From Polytrichum commune (lineage: Eukaryota > Streptophyta > Polytrichopsida > Polytrichales > Polytrichaceae): a stretch of DNA of 64,000 bases. The notes beneath the pieces were generated by a model. The model did no database searches, had not been told where the DNA came from, and saw only the letters and a program-made list of their open reading frames with translations. The stretch lies in NCBI GenBank assembly GCA_950295325.1, contig OX485803.1, forward strand, positions 76,151,554 through 76,215,553. Direction: 5' to 3'. The position numbers and the translations under genes are program-made. How positions within the stretch are numbered: position 1 is the stretch's first letter; each line of letters opens with the position of its first letter. Positions 32,301 to 45,400 of this stretch are shown here, in pieces.

Positions 32301-33240
32301 AGGTGGTGGTATTGAATATTCATTAGATTTAGGGGTTTTAAGATTGGATGTAGTACGGGGGTGACATTAGAGAATAGCGTTCTTCAACGCTTGTATCCTC
32401 GCCATGGAATAAATCGGTGTGCCAAGGTTGATAGAAGATGTGATGGATTTTTACGACGTTGGGAAGAGGGAGTTATTTTGAACATGAATGTGATACCCAT
32501 TCCCCCACCTGGACTAGGACGCATAAGGGTGGGTGGTTTGGCCTCACAAGAGACAAAAGGTCTCTTGACGGTCGGGTAGGGGCCCCGCCTAGAATGCTAG
32601 AGGCTTATATGGGTGAGGTGGTGTGGCCTCACTCACCCGAAGCCAAACGGCACGGCCTCCATGGGCATTGGCCCAATGTGAGGCCATAGTTGCCTAGTAT
32701 GGTTCAGGTTGTTGTAGTGTTGCTCCGGCAATGTGATGATCAACATAAGATTGATCTTCCATGGATGGAAGTCCACATCTAAGGATTGGTTACCGATCAA
32801 AAGGTGAGTCCCTAAAGCAAAGTAGGAGGGTTGGTTCCCCTCCTATGAACTATAAGGTCCGGGGCAGAAGGAGCTAATCATTAGCATGGCGGAATGCGAA
32901 GGGTAGGCACTCGTAACCTCTGCTAGAAATGGAAATTGGCAAGATTGTAAAGGGGGCTAGCAAGGGTTGCAACAATTGGCCTCCCCCTTGGCCTTCCCCC
33001 TCTAAGATTCTCCTCTCCTAGTCACATTAATTGCGCTTATTCCTTTTATTTTACCTTATTTCCTCATCTCTCATTTTTCATTTGTTTTTTCACCTTTCAA
33101 TATTTATTTTATAGTTAATTAACATGTGAGCGTATCCTTAGGGCTCACAAGATATAACTATAAATAATTCATACAAATAATTTATCATTTCGATAGAAGT
33201 GTACTTTAATGAGAATTATGATAGAATGGAAGAGAATACA
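29350..33240. mobile_element. Unidentified insertion of about 3.9 kb inside the MULE transposase
   Basis: Its limits are set only by where MULE-like coding stops on each side; target duplications were not found. Contents: several short open frames with no known motif (29.4-31.0 kb), a pyrimidine-rich tract (31.71-31.83 kb), a 44-bp tandem array (31836-32229), and a GC-richer stretch (30.8-33.0 kb) reminiscent of plant LTR-retrotransposon non-coding DNA. No gag, protease, reverse transcriptase or integrase was recognised, so it could be a non-autonomous retroelement. Confidence 0.4.
31836..32229 (+). repeat. 44-bp tandem repeat, nine units
   Basis: Nine units of 42-45 bp, each beginning CAGCTGCTAGAGAACTG, followed by GGCAGCAAGG and ending GGCAGTTTATAT; the last unit is partial. 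Preceded by a CT-rich tract (31710-31830). Confidence 0.93.
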
Positions 33241-33249
33241 TCTTCAAAC

Positions 33250-34740
33250 GAATAAATGTATGTGACTTGAAATTAAAGGAGATAAGCAATAATAGTGGAA
33301 ACTAATCTTAATGTTTGAAGTGCACTTCAATAAACTCTTCCATTTTCTTCACGTATAGGAACATCATTTTTTTTAATAGTACAAGCACGTTTCAAAAAAT
33401 CTTCTTCACTCTCCTTATACTCAATAGGAAGGTACATGAAATAATGCAATTGTTTATAAACAAGGTCCCTCAAAACACCCAAGTTAGAGACTTTCATCTA
33501 AATGTAATTTTTCCAATTCTTCAAAATATGGAAGAAATACAAGTAAATGGGGATCTTGTCTTCAAGCCACACTTGCTTGATTGTATTCATTTAATAATTT
33601 GCATCATCAAGAATGAAGCTGGAAGGAAGATAATCCTCCTTATCTCTATGGAGGTGCCTTTGTAGTGGCTTTAGCCACATGACTAAATATTTTTCTATCA
33701 TTCGACTAGTGAGTACCCAAGCTACGAGAATACCATTTCTCTAATCATCGAACACCAACAACGAAAACAATGGATATTTTGAAACATTAGTTTCAAATGT
33801 TATATCCATTGCAATGGCTTCATTGTAACCATACATGAGCACCATCCCTTTTTGCCAAAGTGTTTCTATACCTAAAATGAAAGACAAATCTGTGATATCA
33901 AATTTTTTGTACCATATGAAGACGTCATTTGGGTGCTCCAAAGTCCATATCTTCACATTGTCAAAGTTATTATTGAGGCAACACCATACTCCCATTTTCA
34001 ATCTACTTTCATAATAAACAATATCCTTAAACTGAACAAAATCATCACGTATGTCCAGGCATTTCATCTTCCTCCTTAGAATCCAATTCTGCCTATGCTC
34101 TTCATAAACTTGTTTAGCAATGAATCCCTTACCCAATTGTGCCTTCACCTATGCCTTCAATTCTTTTTATATATAGGGCTGATAAGCCGGCTTCCTCCCT
34201 ATAAAAAATTTGTCTTCGAATCCATAGGCAGATAATCCATCTTTCTTTGTATGATGAACATGATAGTAGGCAACCTCAACTACATCTAAAAACAAAAGAA
34301 GTTTTTTGATGAAAAATTTAGCAATGCATCTACGTTTCTTTGAGTGAGGGTGTTGAGGATCTCATGTATGGTCTTTCGGTCCAAATGCACATTCATAATA
34401 AACATGCTCAAAGTACGAATCAATTTGAGGTCTTCCCATTTGTACCCCATGAACTCTAGTATCTGCAATCAATTCAACAACATATCGATCTACACAGGTT
34501 TGGCCATCTGTGAAGTTTTCAACTCTATTGAAAGAAAGATATGCTGCCATGATAATTAACATCCTCCCAAACCCCTTCCTTATTTTTGGCGCCCATTAAA
34601 TATCTTGAAAAGATTTTGGCGCTAGCCTGGATTGTTGTGCAGTGATGAAAGGTTTCGGCTTCCTCGGCATATTGGCCTCTGCATACTCCAGAAAAAATAC
34701 ATAAGACAATATGCATTACATACCGAATATGTAACATATA
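33250..34740 (-). pseudogene. N-terminal and catalytic part of a MULE-type transposase, broken
   Basis: Minus strand. From the N-terminal side: IKKLLLFLDVVEVAYYHVHH near 34250-34320, KAQLGKGFIAKQVYEEH at about 34100-34148, then FILGIETLWQKGMVLMYG and AIAMDITFETN...YPLFSLLVFDD at 33741-33870. The Asp in AMDITF corresponds to the first catalytic Asp of MULE transposases, where plant copies usually read MDATFGTN. After a stop the frame resumes with NGILVAW (about 33720), and SFILDDA with FFHILKNWK (33520-33610) marks the second catalytic Asp and a W/HxxxxW-type helix. At least three stops lie in the reading frame, so this is a relic. Confidence 0.75.
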
Positions 34741-34839
34741 TTTTGCGTATGTAAAGCAAGAACATCCTGAAAATAATGAAATTACAAGTGCAATACTATT
34801 TTCTCTTAAATATTAAATTCATAATGGATTGAATATTTG

Positions 34840-35130
34840 GTTGGAATTGAATAAGTTGGAATTGTATCACTGTTTGGTTCGTGATGGATATTGCATATTT
34901 GACTTATTTTTCAAAGTAGAGGCAATACCCATTACACACCGTAAAAATGCATCACAAATTTTTATTGATGCAATACCCATTACAAGCTAATTTGTTTTTT
35001 GAATTATATCACTGTTCGTTTCGCGATGGGTATTGCATTTTTGATTTTTTTTTGAAAATAGAGGCAATTTCCATCACACACCGAAAGTAATTTAGAATTG
35101 TATCTATGTTTGTTTCGTGAAATATGTCAT
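34840..35130. repeat. Right subterminal repeats of the MULE-related element
   Basis: Units containing AATTGTATCACTGTTTGGTT, CGTGATGGGTATTGCA and GAGGCAATACCCATTAC, inverted relative to 27541-27900. With that cluster they bracket about 7.6 kb holding the split transposase. Confidence 0.65.
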
Positions 35131-35548
35131 CACTTTTGAAAGAACGTAGTTTTAATAAAGATAGTACATAACACAAACTACATGTTAATGAATGATTAGA
35201 ATTTCAAAGTTATAGTTAATAAAGCATACCTTGTCAAAAGCTTGAATGAAGCTACAATTGACAATCTCATTTGCAATTGCAATGCACATCTTCTCATTGT
35301 TATGTGTACTCTTAAATCCTAAAGACTTAGTGTATAGGATTTCCACACTATAAAAAATGAGCACATTAATATATTCTAAAGTAAAAGCATGGACACCACC
35401 TATTTTGAAATTTCAAACCCTAACCCATTAATTTCTTTTCAATATATAGTAATTATAGTTGGCGTGTGGCATTCCTTCCTATTTATAAGTTATAATAATA
35501 AGAGCCGGCATCATGGGAGTGGAGCCAAAAGTGATGCTAAAAAATAGT

Positions 35549-36080
35549 GGGGGACGTTAAAGTTCCCCCAAGGAACTTATAGGGGAGGTAGATTCAAGCA
35601 GGGGCAGCCGCCCACCCAAAAATTTTAGATTTTCTGGACCCGACCGAAAACTGCTGCCCGCCCACCCGACTTCAAAAAAATCATTGCCCTTGCATTCTTG
35701 AAGAACACTTATCCACAAATCCCATATTGAGTGCATTTCACCTTCAAGGTCCAAAATCCAATATATATGTTCACTTCCATTGAGTAAATAAACGATTGAC
35801 TAGGATTTCATTTTCAAAATGAAACCGCCAATGAATTATGTAAATAACTAGGAAGTCAAAAATATTATAAAACCCTCATTAGCACCGAGGTTATGATTTT
35901 TGTGAGTTGCCATTGCAAGGGTCTTTGTCATTCTAAAATGGAACTAAATTTTGCAGCTTTATTTTTAGTATGTTTAGTATTATAGTCGAGTTAATACCTT
36001 CTACTTTCACAAAGTTTCCATACACATTTAAACTAATTAAGTGTGATTAATACCAGTAAGTCTATTACCAAATTAATAAA
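35549..36080. repeat. Solo arm of the hairpin repeat found at 48.8-50.05 kb
   Basis: Begins GGGGGACGTTAAAGTTCCCC and continues with the same landmarks as 48800-49330 (GACCGAAAACTGCTGCC, ATCATTGCCCTTGCATTC, GGTTATGATTTTTGTG, TTTAAACTAATTAAGTGTGA). Only one arm is present, so no hairpin can form. Confidence 0.85.
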
Positions 36081-36099
36081 AACTTGGTATAAATATATA

Positions 36100-36838
36100 T
36101 GATACTCTTATGTAGTGCACCATTTATATATATTCATACCTTTTTTTCTCTATGATTTTCTTGCATATACGAGGTTTTATATTGTAGTCACAACAACAAC
36201 GTCATTTGCAATTGGACAATGAAGACTGAGCCCTTGGGGGTTGATAGTCAATTTCATGTACATATCAACACCTTCCTAATGGTTACCTTCACATGAGGAT
36301 ATTCAAAATGTAGCCAGGCTTTCTTTTTCCACATGAAGAAACTATATTATTTCTGTATCTTTCGATGGATCTACAGGAGCAACATTTCATCAAGCCTAGT
36401 AAAGAATGAACTATCTGTTTTGGAAATTATTTGCAAATAGATGGAACTTTTATTGTGGATTATAAAGATATCAGGGAATTTTGAGCTACCAACTGTGTTC
36501 ACAAGCGTGACAACCGATCTATTCTTGAATTATTTCCATTCTCTTTCCGCTACCTCCTTTCAATCCCACTCCTCCTTTTTCCCCTTCCTCCTCACAACTT
36601 CCTCATTTCCCTTTCCTTAAAAAAATAAAATTAACAGTATCTCTCCTCCCCCAGGAATTGTTTCATAACACCTACTGAGGGGGAACTGTAAAAATCTACC
36701 CTTTATATTTGTTGTTATTTCATCCCCAATAGGCTAATTTGGGATCTTTGATCGTGAATTAAAGCTCAAGTTTGATAAACATCAGTTATTTTCGGGCTAT
36801 GCACTAATAATAAGCATATTCCCCCCCTTCTCTACACA
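36100..36838. other. No recognised gene
   Basis: AT-rich DNA with only short open frames and no recognisable motif. Confidence 0.5.
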
Positions 36839-36846
36839 CGCAATAC

Positions 36847-37385
36847 CCCGGGTACGCAACTCCCGTATTATATGGTCCTGATTATAATCACTTATAATGC
36901 GTTTTAGTCCAATATTGAGTGATACAATTTGTTTTAATGTAGGAAACCCTTGTAGCCCTTCTAACAAGGAATCCAAAAATGTAATTATATATAGGAAATG
37001 AATATATTTTGAAGCATATAATTGCATTAAAAACCCAATTATATGATTTTTTTTAATACATGTACCATAGGTCAAACTACCCAACTTTTTGGACTTTTTA
37101 ATAAAATTTTAACATTGTGAATGACTTATAATTTTAATGGGAGGCAACTTTTTTTTCATCTCATTTATTTAATTTGGTCTTCACCCAACTTTTTTTGCAT
37201 CTCATTTTATTTAATTTGGTCTTTACCCAACTTTTTTTCCATCTCATTATATTTAATTTCGTCTTCACCCAACTTTTTGATCATTTTAATTTGATATAAT
37301 TTGATATAATTTTTACAAAAGCCGTCCTCTAAGCCGTTTTCAATACGATGCCCCCTGCGTATACTATGGGAGTTGCGTACCCAGG
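36847..37385. mobile_element. Non-autonomous DNA transposon, copy 1 (8-bp target duplication)
   Basis: A 539-bp unit with terminal inverted repeats CCCGGGTACGCAACTCCC (left) and, reading inward from the right, CCTGGGTACGCAACTCCC. It is flanked by a perfect 8-bp duplication, CGCAATAC, at 36839-36846 and 37386-37393. A related 573-bp copy lies at 60239-60811 with a different 8-bp duplication. Eight-base duplications are typical of hAT and a few other superfamilies; the termini do not match a family I know. No coding capacity. Confidence 0.9.
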
Positions 37386-37393
37386 CGCAATAC

Positions 37394-38146
37394 TCTCTCC
37401 CTTCAATAGGTATTGTAAACATTCACCCCTCCTCCCTCCCCCTTCATATTCCTTCCATACACCCCTATGTTTAGACTTGCCCAAAGAAGTTAAATTCACA
37501 TTGTCTACATATTAAATGGAAAAATATTCAAATGACAATGACGTTTATTAAATATGAGATATTTCAAATCTTATGAATGGCTACAACCAATTCCACCACA
37601 CTGCTTGGATTGAATTTATTATGGAATACATAATGTTTTCACGTTGTGTTAGCAGCTCTAACACTTTAGTTTAGATTTATTTTCCTTACAAACATTGCAC
37701 GAATAGGTGCATATTCAATTTACAAATATTCATCTAAGCTTGGAAACGGTATGTGCTCCAGATACAACAATGAATCTCTATCTAGGTTCAAATTCCATGC
37801 TATGTATTTATGTAAAAAATGTGTGTTCAAGCCAAGCCATTGAACGCCGGTCATATAGTTGCCAAGCAAATTTTAATATATTATAATGCAAACATATGTA
37901 ATTCTACAAAATGTATTGACTTATAGCTTGGGTCATTTTCTATCTCTGTTGTTGCGAGAGAGAACCAAGTTTAGGTTGGTGTGAATGAGAGACCATATTT
38001 ACTTGATTACTTCAACCTTGATCATATCTACAAATCTGTATCTAAGTGTGCAACAAATATTCTGAGCACATTGGTTATGGGACAAGCGCTACCACCTCCT
38101 ATGATCTTTATCTCTAATTTCACAATAATACTATGTCTACACGTGT
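37394..38146. other. No recognised gene
   Basis: AT-rich, only short open frames. The polyadenylation region of the minus-strand gene starting at 41025 should lie here. Confidence 0.45.
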
Positions 38147-41025
38147 TTATATGGAGCATCCATTGGCTTGAAGTTCATGTGGACTAGTGGCTTCAAGCTT
38201 TTTATCTAGAATAATCAACAAATACAGTAACGCTGATGGAAGGCTCCCGTCAAGTAACAAAGGCAAGTTGATCAGCTTTAGGTCATTTTCAAAGATGTTT
38301 TCGATAATTTTTTCTTTTGCATCCCTGGCATACTCCTTTGCTTTTCCTTTGGGTATGTTGTCCGTGGGGCCACAACACTTGATTAAAATCTCATAGGCAT
38401 GCTCTTTCTCTTCGTCACTTGGTTTGGCCCTGCTCAACCATTCTTCGAAATTAAGCCTCTTGTCAGTGTTGGAGTGCAACATCTTACTGAAAGTGCACAG
38501 CACCTTGAGTATGCAAAAACTGAAACTTCTGATGACCACGCTGGGCATATAGCATAGCAAATCAACCACAAGTTGAAGTTTGCACACTGTGTGCCCTATG
38601 TATTTGTCAGCAAGCTTCTCAAAATCTGCGTTGGATTCTGATTCCACATACAAAGAATTCCGTCCCAACATGTAGGCAACAGTCGCCTTGATAAAATCAT
38701 CTGGTGAAGGCCCTCTATCGAACAAAAAGAGTGCCCTAAAGTCTGTCCAAGATCCTCGCATTTCAAGACCTGAAAAAAAAAAAAAAAAACAGTCAAAGAA
38801 ACGCAACAACTGTTCTATTACTTAGAAATTACATGAATGAGAAGGCAACATCTGGCATGGCATGATAAAGACCTCTTATAGATAGGTTATTGTTCTTATT
38901 TAACAATTTAAGAACGCAATGAGAGTTCAGTAGTAGAAAATAATCGAACTAATCTGAACTAAAAACTTAAATATGGTGGGAACTTCAAGTTTCATCAAGA
39001 ACCATATAAGCAACCACACAACTGTAATACTGCTAAAATAAGTGAAAATTGAAGGAAATAAAGAAGCATACTACTGAATGCAACCTTAAATTTTCAAAAT
39101 GGTCAAAATTAACAAACCTGGACTAGACCCACATTCTTTGATCAGCCCAACCAACTGACATCTCCTTACTTGACATTTTGTTTTGTTAATTTATGTCACT
39201 GAGTTATTCTAAATGTTGTACATAACCCACCAATAAAAGGTAACTCACATAGCTTACAAAGAAAAAGGTTTATTCGATCATATTTGCTTCTAAATGGAGC
39301 TTAGTCACGTCAGTTATGGCTAGCCCATGTTGCAAGCTATCAAATTACAACTGAATAATATTTATTAGTTGTTGAAATTCAATCATTCGGTACCCGGCAC
39401 TTGTAAGTTAAAAAGTGCTTCAATGGGCACATGGAAGTCCAAAGTGATATTTAAGTAAACTAGACTAAGTTGAGAATTGCAACATGTTGAATTCTATCAT
39501 AGGATCCTATGATAGGATTGTATTATAAGATCCTTAGATAGAAAATGCAAAGTTGATTATGATAATATCATAGCAGTTGTGTTGATTGTATTTTCACTAC
39601 GCAACATTAATATAATTTATACGGATTTATCAAAAATATACACTTGAATTTTTATCATCATATTTTAATCGCATAACATTTAGATCATCACTAAGAATTC
39701 ACATATCTCCCATAAAATTTCGGTGTTGTCAGAAATGTGAGCGGACCCGTCCATAGACGTGAAACAACGAAAAAGTCACAGTCTTGAAAATTTGTCCAGA
39801 TTTACTTAAATGTGAGTTTCTAGCGGCCCATCTCCACGGCCCTCCATAGTCTAGTAAGCTACCAGAATGTGGTCAGTCGGCTGAAAACTTGTGCTTATCT
39901 GCATGGGAACACCTCCAACCCACAACTATTATGTAAAATGTGGTGGGCGAGCGGCCTACATGGAAGGAAAGTCCGTCCGCCGCAGTAAGGCGCAGGCTAT
40001 AGAAGACAGTACTACTTACCTCCGGTGGTCATGGAATCGAAGCCTGTGAAGCGCAGCAGGTGGATCTCCGTCGACAGCACCGCCAGTGTCAACAAGACGG
40101 GGGGCACATACAACATGATGCGGAACACGATGAAGTCGTCTGTGCAATGTATATTCAGGAACTGCCGGCACTGCACTACAATGGTCCACGCCAAGATGAG
40201 CATGAGAAGGCCGACGCTGCGGCCAACGCTCGTGTGCCAAGTTGGGTGGCCTTTCCCCGCGGCCAGAAACCACAAACTACTCATGTGATGTTTCCTCGTT
40301 GGAGGGTTTTCAGGCGAGTCTGCAGCTGTCTGTTTCTTCCACGCTGCGATCCAGTGCGCTCTGTAGCTGATGGTTCTGTATACGGCCGAATGGAGTGCCC
40401 ATATCAATGCCATCAACAACATCGCCAAAGCCTCCCTACGGATCGCGTATGGGTCTGGGTCCCATTGAGAGAGGTATGGGACGACATTCTCAGGCACGGA
40501 GAGGATGTGGTATAAGGGGAATATCGTAAACGAGAGCAAGACCACGGCGGCCGCCTCTGTTCCCATTCTGATGGCGTACTGGAAGCCGGAGAAGAAGTAG
40601 CTCAAGATGGCGAAATCCATCGCGGCGACAATTGGGTACAAAATCGTGTCCACGTCTTGGCCGCTGAATATGACCAGGAAATAGGAAGTTAACCCCGTTT
40701 TCAGAGCCAAGCTCCCCATCGTCGTGATCCTGAGCTTCAGCGACAGGCCCGGCCAGATGCCGCCCAGGAGGTGAAGGAAAGCGAGAACTATAACACCTAT
40801 GAGGCAGATCCAGATGTTGATGGCTCCCGATGCGGACGCTCCCTGGCATTGGAGTGCATCGAGCGCGGCGTTCGATGTCTTACAATAAATCTTGCAACAA
40901 AATGTCGTGCTTACCTGAGTGGAGCCATTTTGAGTGAGAAATGAGCTCAAGTTCATGCACTGGGCGGCGTTAGGATAAAGACCGTTATCGTCAAGGCAGA
41001 AACGGCCATGGCACGAAGAATCCAT
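38147..41025 (-). CDS. Unrecognised multi-pass membrane protein, two exons
   Basis: Minus strand. Exon 1 runs from the ATG at 41025 to 40020 (donor CCGGAG/GTAAGT); exon 2 from 38769 (acceptor after a long T tract, TTTTCAG) to the stop at 38147. Both borders are phase 1 and rejoin one frame of about 542 residues. Residues about 1-75 are Cys-rich (eight Cys, likely luminal or extracellular). About seven hydrophobic segments follow between residues 80 and 325 (for example IWICLIGVIVLAFLHLL, FAILSYFFSGFQYAI, LLMLILAWTIVV), and a charged KK/PENPP loop near 235. The exon 2 part, about 200 residues, looks cytosolic and helical with a charged stretch (KGKAKEYARDAKEK) and ends without a membrane anchor. 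I do not recognise the family. No stops or frameshifts, GC-richer exon 1 and good splice sites suggest a live host gene. Confidence 0.75.
38770..40019 (-). other. Intron of the membrane-protein gene
   Basis: A GT..AG intron of 1,250 bp with an uninterrupted polypyrimidine tract of about 17 T before the acceptor. It contains AT-rich DNA and no recognised element; a short palindrome TCATAGGATCCTATGA lies near 39498. Confidence 0.75.
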
Positions 41026-42680
41026 CGAATCTTAGTCGCCTTCTGCAGATTTGGGAATTTTCTTAGAAATGAATTGCACTGTGAAAACCCAAAAATTAGA
41101 AACTTGACAAGAAGCGAAACCATGGCAATTATTTACAGGCGTGCACCCTTAGTAGATGGATCGTATTTTAATGTGTTTCTATAGCCATTTCCCATCTATC
41201 TTATCTAAACAATATACAGAAACGGTCGTGGCACCCATATTTCAGCCTGTTGTCTTGGCCTTCTGCATCGACAAATTTTCAGAAATGAATTGTACTCTGA
41301 TGAACAAACTAGACACTGGACAAGAAGCGAAACCATGGGATTTACAGACGCACACGCCTCCGTAGATGCTCTTGTTTTGAATCTGATTTTATTATTATTT
41401 TAAAGCTATTCTCTTCCATGATCTTATGTAATCAATACACAGATTTCTACAAACATGAGCAGCAAAGATATATGGAAGAGCTGGGAGGTATTTAAACGGT
41501 ATGTCCTCACGTATACCTCTGCACCTAGAAGAGCTAGAAATTTATGATACTTACAGCTAATGCCTCATGTTGATACGAGCCGATACAAGTTGAACATCGA
41601 GAATTCAGATTATGGTGAGAGCGAGTACTCAAGTGGTGTTTTTTGATTCGAGACGCTCGTAAGGGTGAAAACCTTACAAAGACACAGCTTTGCAGGTTTT
41701 TGAAACCATCGTACTAGACAGACATCTGACTCGAGGCCTCAAATATAAATTGCATGTGGATCGAGCGGGCGTCATAATTCCTCCACCCACCACTTTGCCC
41801 GATGGCTCAAAACAAGAATTAACAGCAAGAAGTTCAACTGGAAGCTGAATCTGTCAACCTGACAAGTCATGTACCTGCTTGCCGACGAGACCACAAGCTG
41901 ATATGCCACTCCAACGTTGAAACTTGAAATGACAAACCAAGTTATATCGGGTTCGCAATGTCATTGCTGAGCGGAGGAAACAATTCCCGATACGAACCGA
42001 TCCAACAGCCTTCGTAGTCGACCGAGTGCTCCACAAGTTGAAAATAATTAATAATGGTTGGTGGCCGAATAAGTTTTGTAAAAGCAGAGTGTCCACTGGT
42101 GCTAACATTTTTATTTTATTTTTCCTGAAATCAGTTATTTGAGGTTTATAATGTAAGGTCGCATGCCTATTTGAGGGTATCTGTTGTTGGAGCTGCAAAG
42201 GGACCTCTATCATTTCTTCGTAACAACTCTTACTACGTCCCACCTCCAAAAGTCCCCTTACCAAAAACTTGAAGCTTCAAGAATCAAGATTTGTCCCTTT
42301 TTAATTTTTGAAACAAATTGTTGGGAACTAACAAATCCCAATTGACATATAAGTGCCGAAAGTCACAAGAATCTGAACCTTCCACCTCAAATTTTACAAT
42401 GCAAGGACTTAGCACAGTCTACTAGAATGTGAAATTCCCCCTTGGGTCAGAAAACATAAGGCCAACAAGCTAATCTCTTGCAGGAGTTCGTCCACCTTTT
42501 GGATGATAAGGTTTGTGAAGAGGCCAATGTTGGCTTGGAGACTGTCTTAAGTGTTTAGCGATCCTCCCGTAAGCCTAATTTGATCATAGGTGTCATTTCT
42601 TGCTTGAGAACTATCTCCGAGGGTGACTATAAGCCCCTGGCTTAACATATGTAATATGAGAAATGACATTAATTGGTTTA
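41026..42680. other. No recognised gene; upstream region of the membrane-protein gene
   Basis: Short open frames only. The stretch at about 41040-41090 and a partly similar one at about 41215-41350 (AGAAATGAATTG..., GACAAGAAGCGAAACCATGG) form an imperfect direct duplication just upstream of the start codon, possibly promoter or 5' leader sequence. Confidence 0.45.
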
Positions 42681-42908
42681 CTACACAGATTATCCCGTTT
42701 AGTGCGTGTGGTACTAATTCCCTAAACACACACTATTTTTTCAAATTCTAAAACTAATGAGGGCTGAAATTTCACTAGTGATACTAAATTCATGAATATC
42801 AAATATGCTCATTTACCATACATTTCAAGAAAAACAGTGCATATTCTAAGGTGTTAGTAGAGTGCATTTATTTTTGGTGAGTCTGAAAGTGGTTTTCCAA
42901 AAATATTG

Positions 42909-42964
42909 TTATTATTATTATCATCATTATCATCATTATCATCATTATTATTATTATTATTATC
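42909..42964 (+). repeat. (ATT/ATC)n microsatellite
   Basis: Trinucleotide run of TTA with interspersed TCA units, about 18 repeats. Confidence 0.95.
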
Positions 42965-44550
42965 CTATAACCAACTTTTCACCCAATATATTAAGCTCTT
43001 ATGACATTTACATGTGGGATCTTAATAAGTAAGCTACCCTTAGCTATGTTCCGATGATTGCTGAATTCCAATCCCAGTTTTGCCCCTCGGGGGGTTCACT
43101 CCCTCTTATATTTTGCATACACGTGCATTCGGGACCTATTTATTGGGGTGCTATTTACCTTGCAGAAAAGATTATAAGGTATGGTATTTTACATGTGATG
43201 GTATTTTACATGTAATCCTTTTTCATTATTTATATGTGATGGTATTTTACATGTAATCATTTTTCACTATTTTAAAACCCCCTATATTATATGTAAGTTT
43301 TTTACAAAATTTATCTACAATGAATATATTAGACCCTATTTTTTATCGCACGTTGTTCTACGATTTTTCGCTAGTGAACCCCCCGAGTTTTGCCCAAAAC
43401 TATTCCCGCAGTTTTTCAATACCGCGTGACCCTTTTTTCACCCAAATCTGCCTCCACTTTGCTCCGGAGACATTCAATTGGTTTAAGGTGTGTTTAGGGA
43501 ATGGGGGTAGGAAACGTATATAGATGTTGCTTTCGGGAGGGGTGTTGGTTATAGCACCCTCTACCTTAGTGTCAATGCACTCTAAGTTAGTGACATTTGC
43601 TTAATATATGTAAGCATAGAAATGTAGCTGATGATATTTGGTCTGACACTTTTTCATACTAATATGATATAGCTTACTTATAGATACAGGGGTTTTCACC
43701 GTTAATTGTTGAGTTAATTTTTTCACATAGCCTATAGAATTTTATATCTTTACCATATTGATTCAAAACTTATAGGCTGCCCACACATATTGCTAGTGGG
43801 CAATAATGAACAGGTGAACTTCATTCACTGCCGCCAGTAAGAGTGGGTGAGTTTTTGGCCAATGATGACTTATTTTTTCCTTGATTGAAAAAATGACTAC
43901 TATTATCACACACCATCCAAATAACTACACAAACATAGTTACAAGTTAATCGACTCTAGTTGTGTTGCTCAATACTAGTGGTAAACCAACATAGTAGTAT
44001 TATAAACACTCAACAAGAACCTCACATTACATGTAATTTTAAGTACACAAATTTGGGTATTATAGATTAACAATGATGTAGTTACTTTAACTTATCAAGT
44101 GGCTTTTCATCCAACTTTAAATTATCTACGACAATATTTCATTACATAATATTAGAAATAACAAAAAAAACTCAATTACACCAAAATAAATAACAAAGAA
44201 CTAAGGATAGTGACCGAGTTGGCTCAAAATTCTCCAGATATTTACTATGATATTTAGGGCAAATATAATCTAGCAAACAATAATAGGACACAATCAGTCA
44301 ATTTTTTCATTTTAAAAATACCTAATTAAAATATTTTTATTATCATAGAAATATTTCATAAAATAGAATCATGGTGGCCGAATAGTAGATATTATGACAA
44401 AAATGCTATTGTTAAGTAATACATCAATTTTTTTTTAAACTCTAAAGTTGTGTTGATTATCCTAGAAAACTAAACATTCAATCTTAAAGCTTGTATATAA
44501 ATTGTTTCTAGAATAGGGTCCTCTGGGTCCACTTTTAAGTGCCTTTAACT

Positions 44551-45400
44551 TTAAAGTTGAAAGTTAATGTTATGTGCTGCTATTCTCTCATCACTATCTC
44601 TCTCCTCTTTAGCAATCATTTCTTGTATCTCCAACTTGAATTTCATCATTGCAAACTCCCTATCGGCTTGATTTGCTTCAAATTTAAGCATTGTTTGAGA
44701 TCTAGTTTCTTCCGTCTTCAAAAAATTTTGAGCAATTTCATCCAATCTTTTAAATACAATCTCCACGGTTGTATAATCTGTTTTTTTTTGTTTTTTGAAT
44801 TGCTTTCCGTCTTGATACATTAAAAAAATGATATTTTTTGTTCTCGGTGTTAGTTTTTGTGGAGGTATTTGTTCAACGTTAATCTTTCGTCTTAGAGATT
44901 TTCTTGGTGGAGTTTTGTATGTATCAATTTCAATTGATTTGTTTAAATCCAATCCAACTGGCTACTAGGCCCTCCAACATCAACCACCTCAACATCTTCT
45001 TTTGGATCTATAACATCAATCGCACCTTGGATTTTTTGACATTTGGGTGTTGGCCACCATATTCTGTCACATTCATCAAACCAAATCTATGTTGATGAAG
45101 TACCACCTGTTGTGTTTCTTTTTTTCTCTGCTTTCATTTTTTTTAAACTTTTAATTTTGAAAATTAAATTATCTCTTGAGAATTGCGTATTTTTCATTTC
45201 GTTGAACACAAGCATGATTACATGCCATTGATGCTATGCTACGGCATTCTAGTTTTGACCTTTGTATTTTTTTTAAATACATAGACAATATAATCTCTAT
45301 CAATGGGTCAGACCAAACTTAAAGCATCCAGATCATTGGAGTTGCCGACCTTCACATCAACCACCTCTACCTCTACCACTTTTAGCCATGTCTAGACAAT
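44551..45400 (-). pseudogene. Harbinger ORF1-like (Myb/SANT-type) protein, broken
   Basis: Minus strand. The upstream part reads KKMKAEKKRNTTGGTSS, a stop, then IWFDECDRIWWPTPKCQKI, matching the usual end of the SANT/trihelix domain in plant Harbinger accessory proteins (a basic run, TGG, then W/F-FD). A second stop near 44965 separates it from an intact 133-codon frame (44551-44952) that is rich in K, E and Q, predicted to form long helices (for example FKRLDEIAQNFLKTEETRS), as expected for the C-terminal part. Such proteins help the transposase bind the element ends. Confidence 0.6.

Noticed and set aside
36797-37084. 95-codon minus-strand ORF similar to one at 60270-60467
   Set aside because: Both lie inside two copies of the same non-autonomous transposon; the similarity is that of the repeat, without evidence for protein-level conservation.
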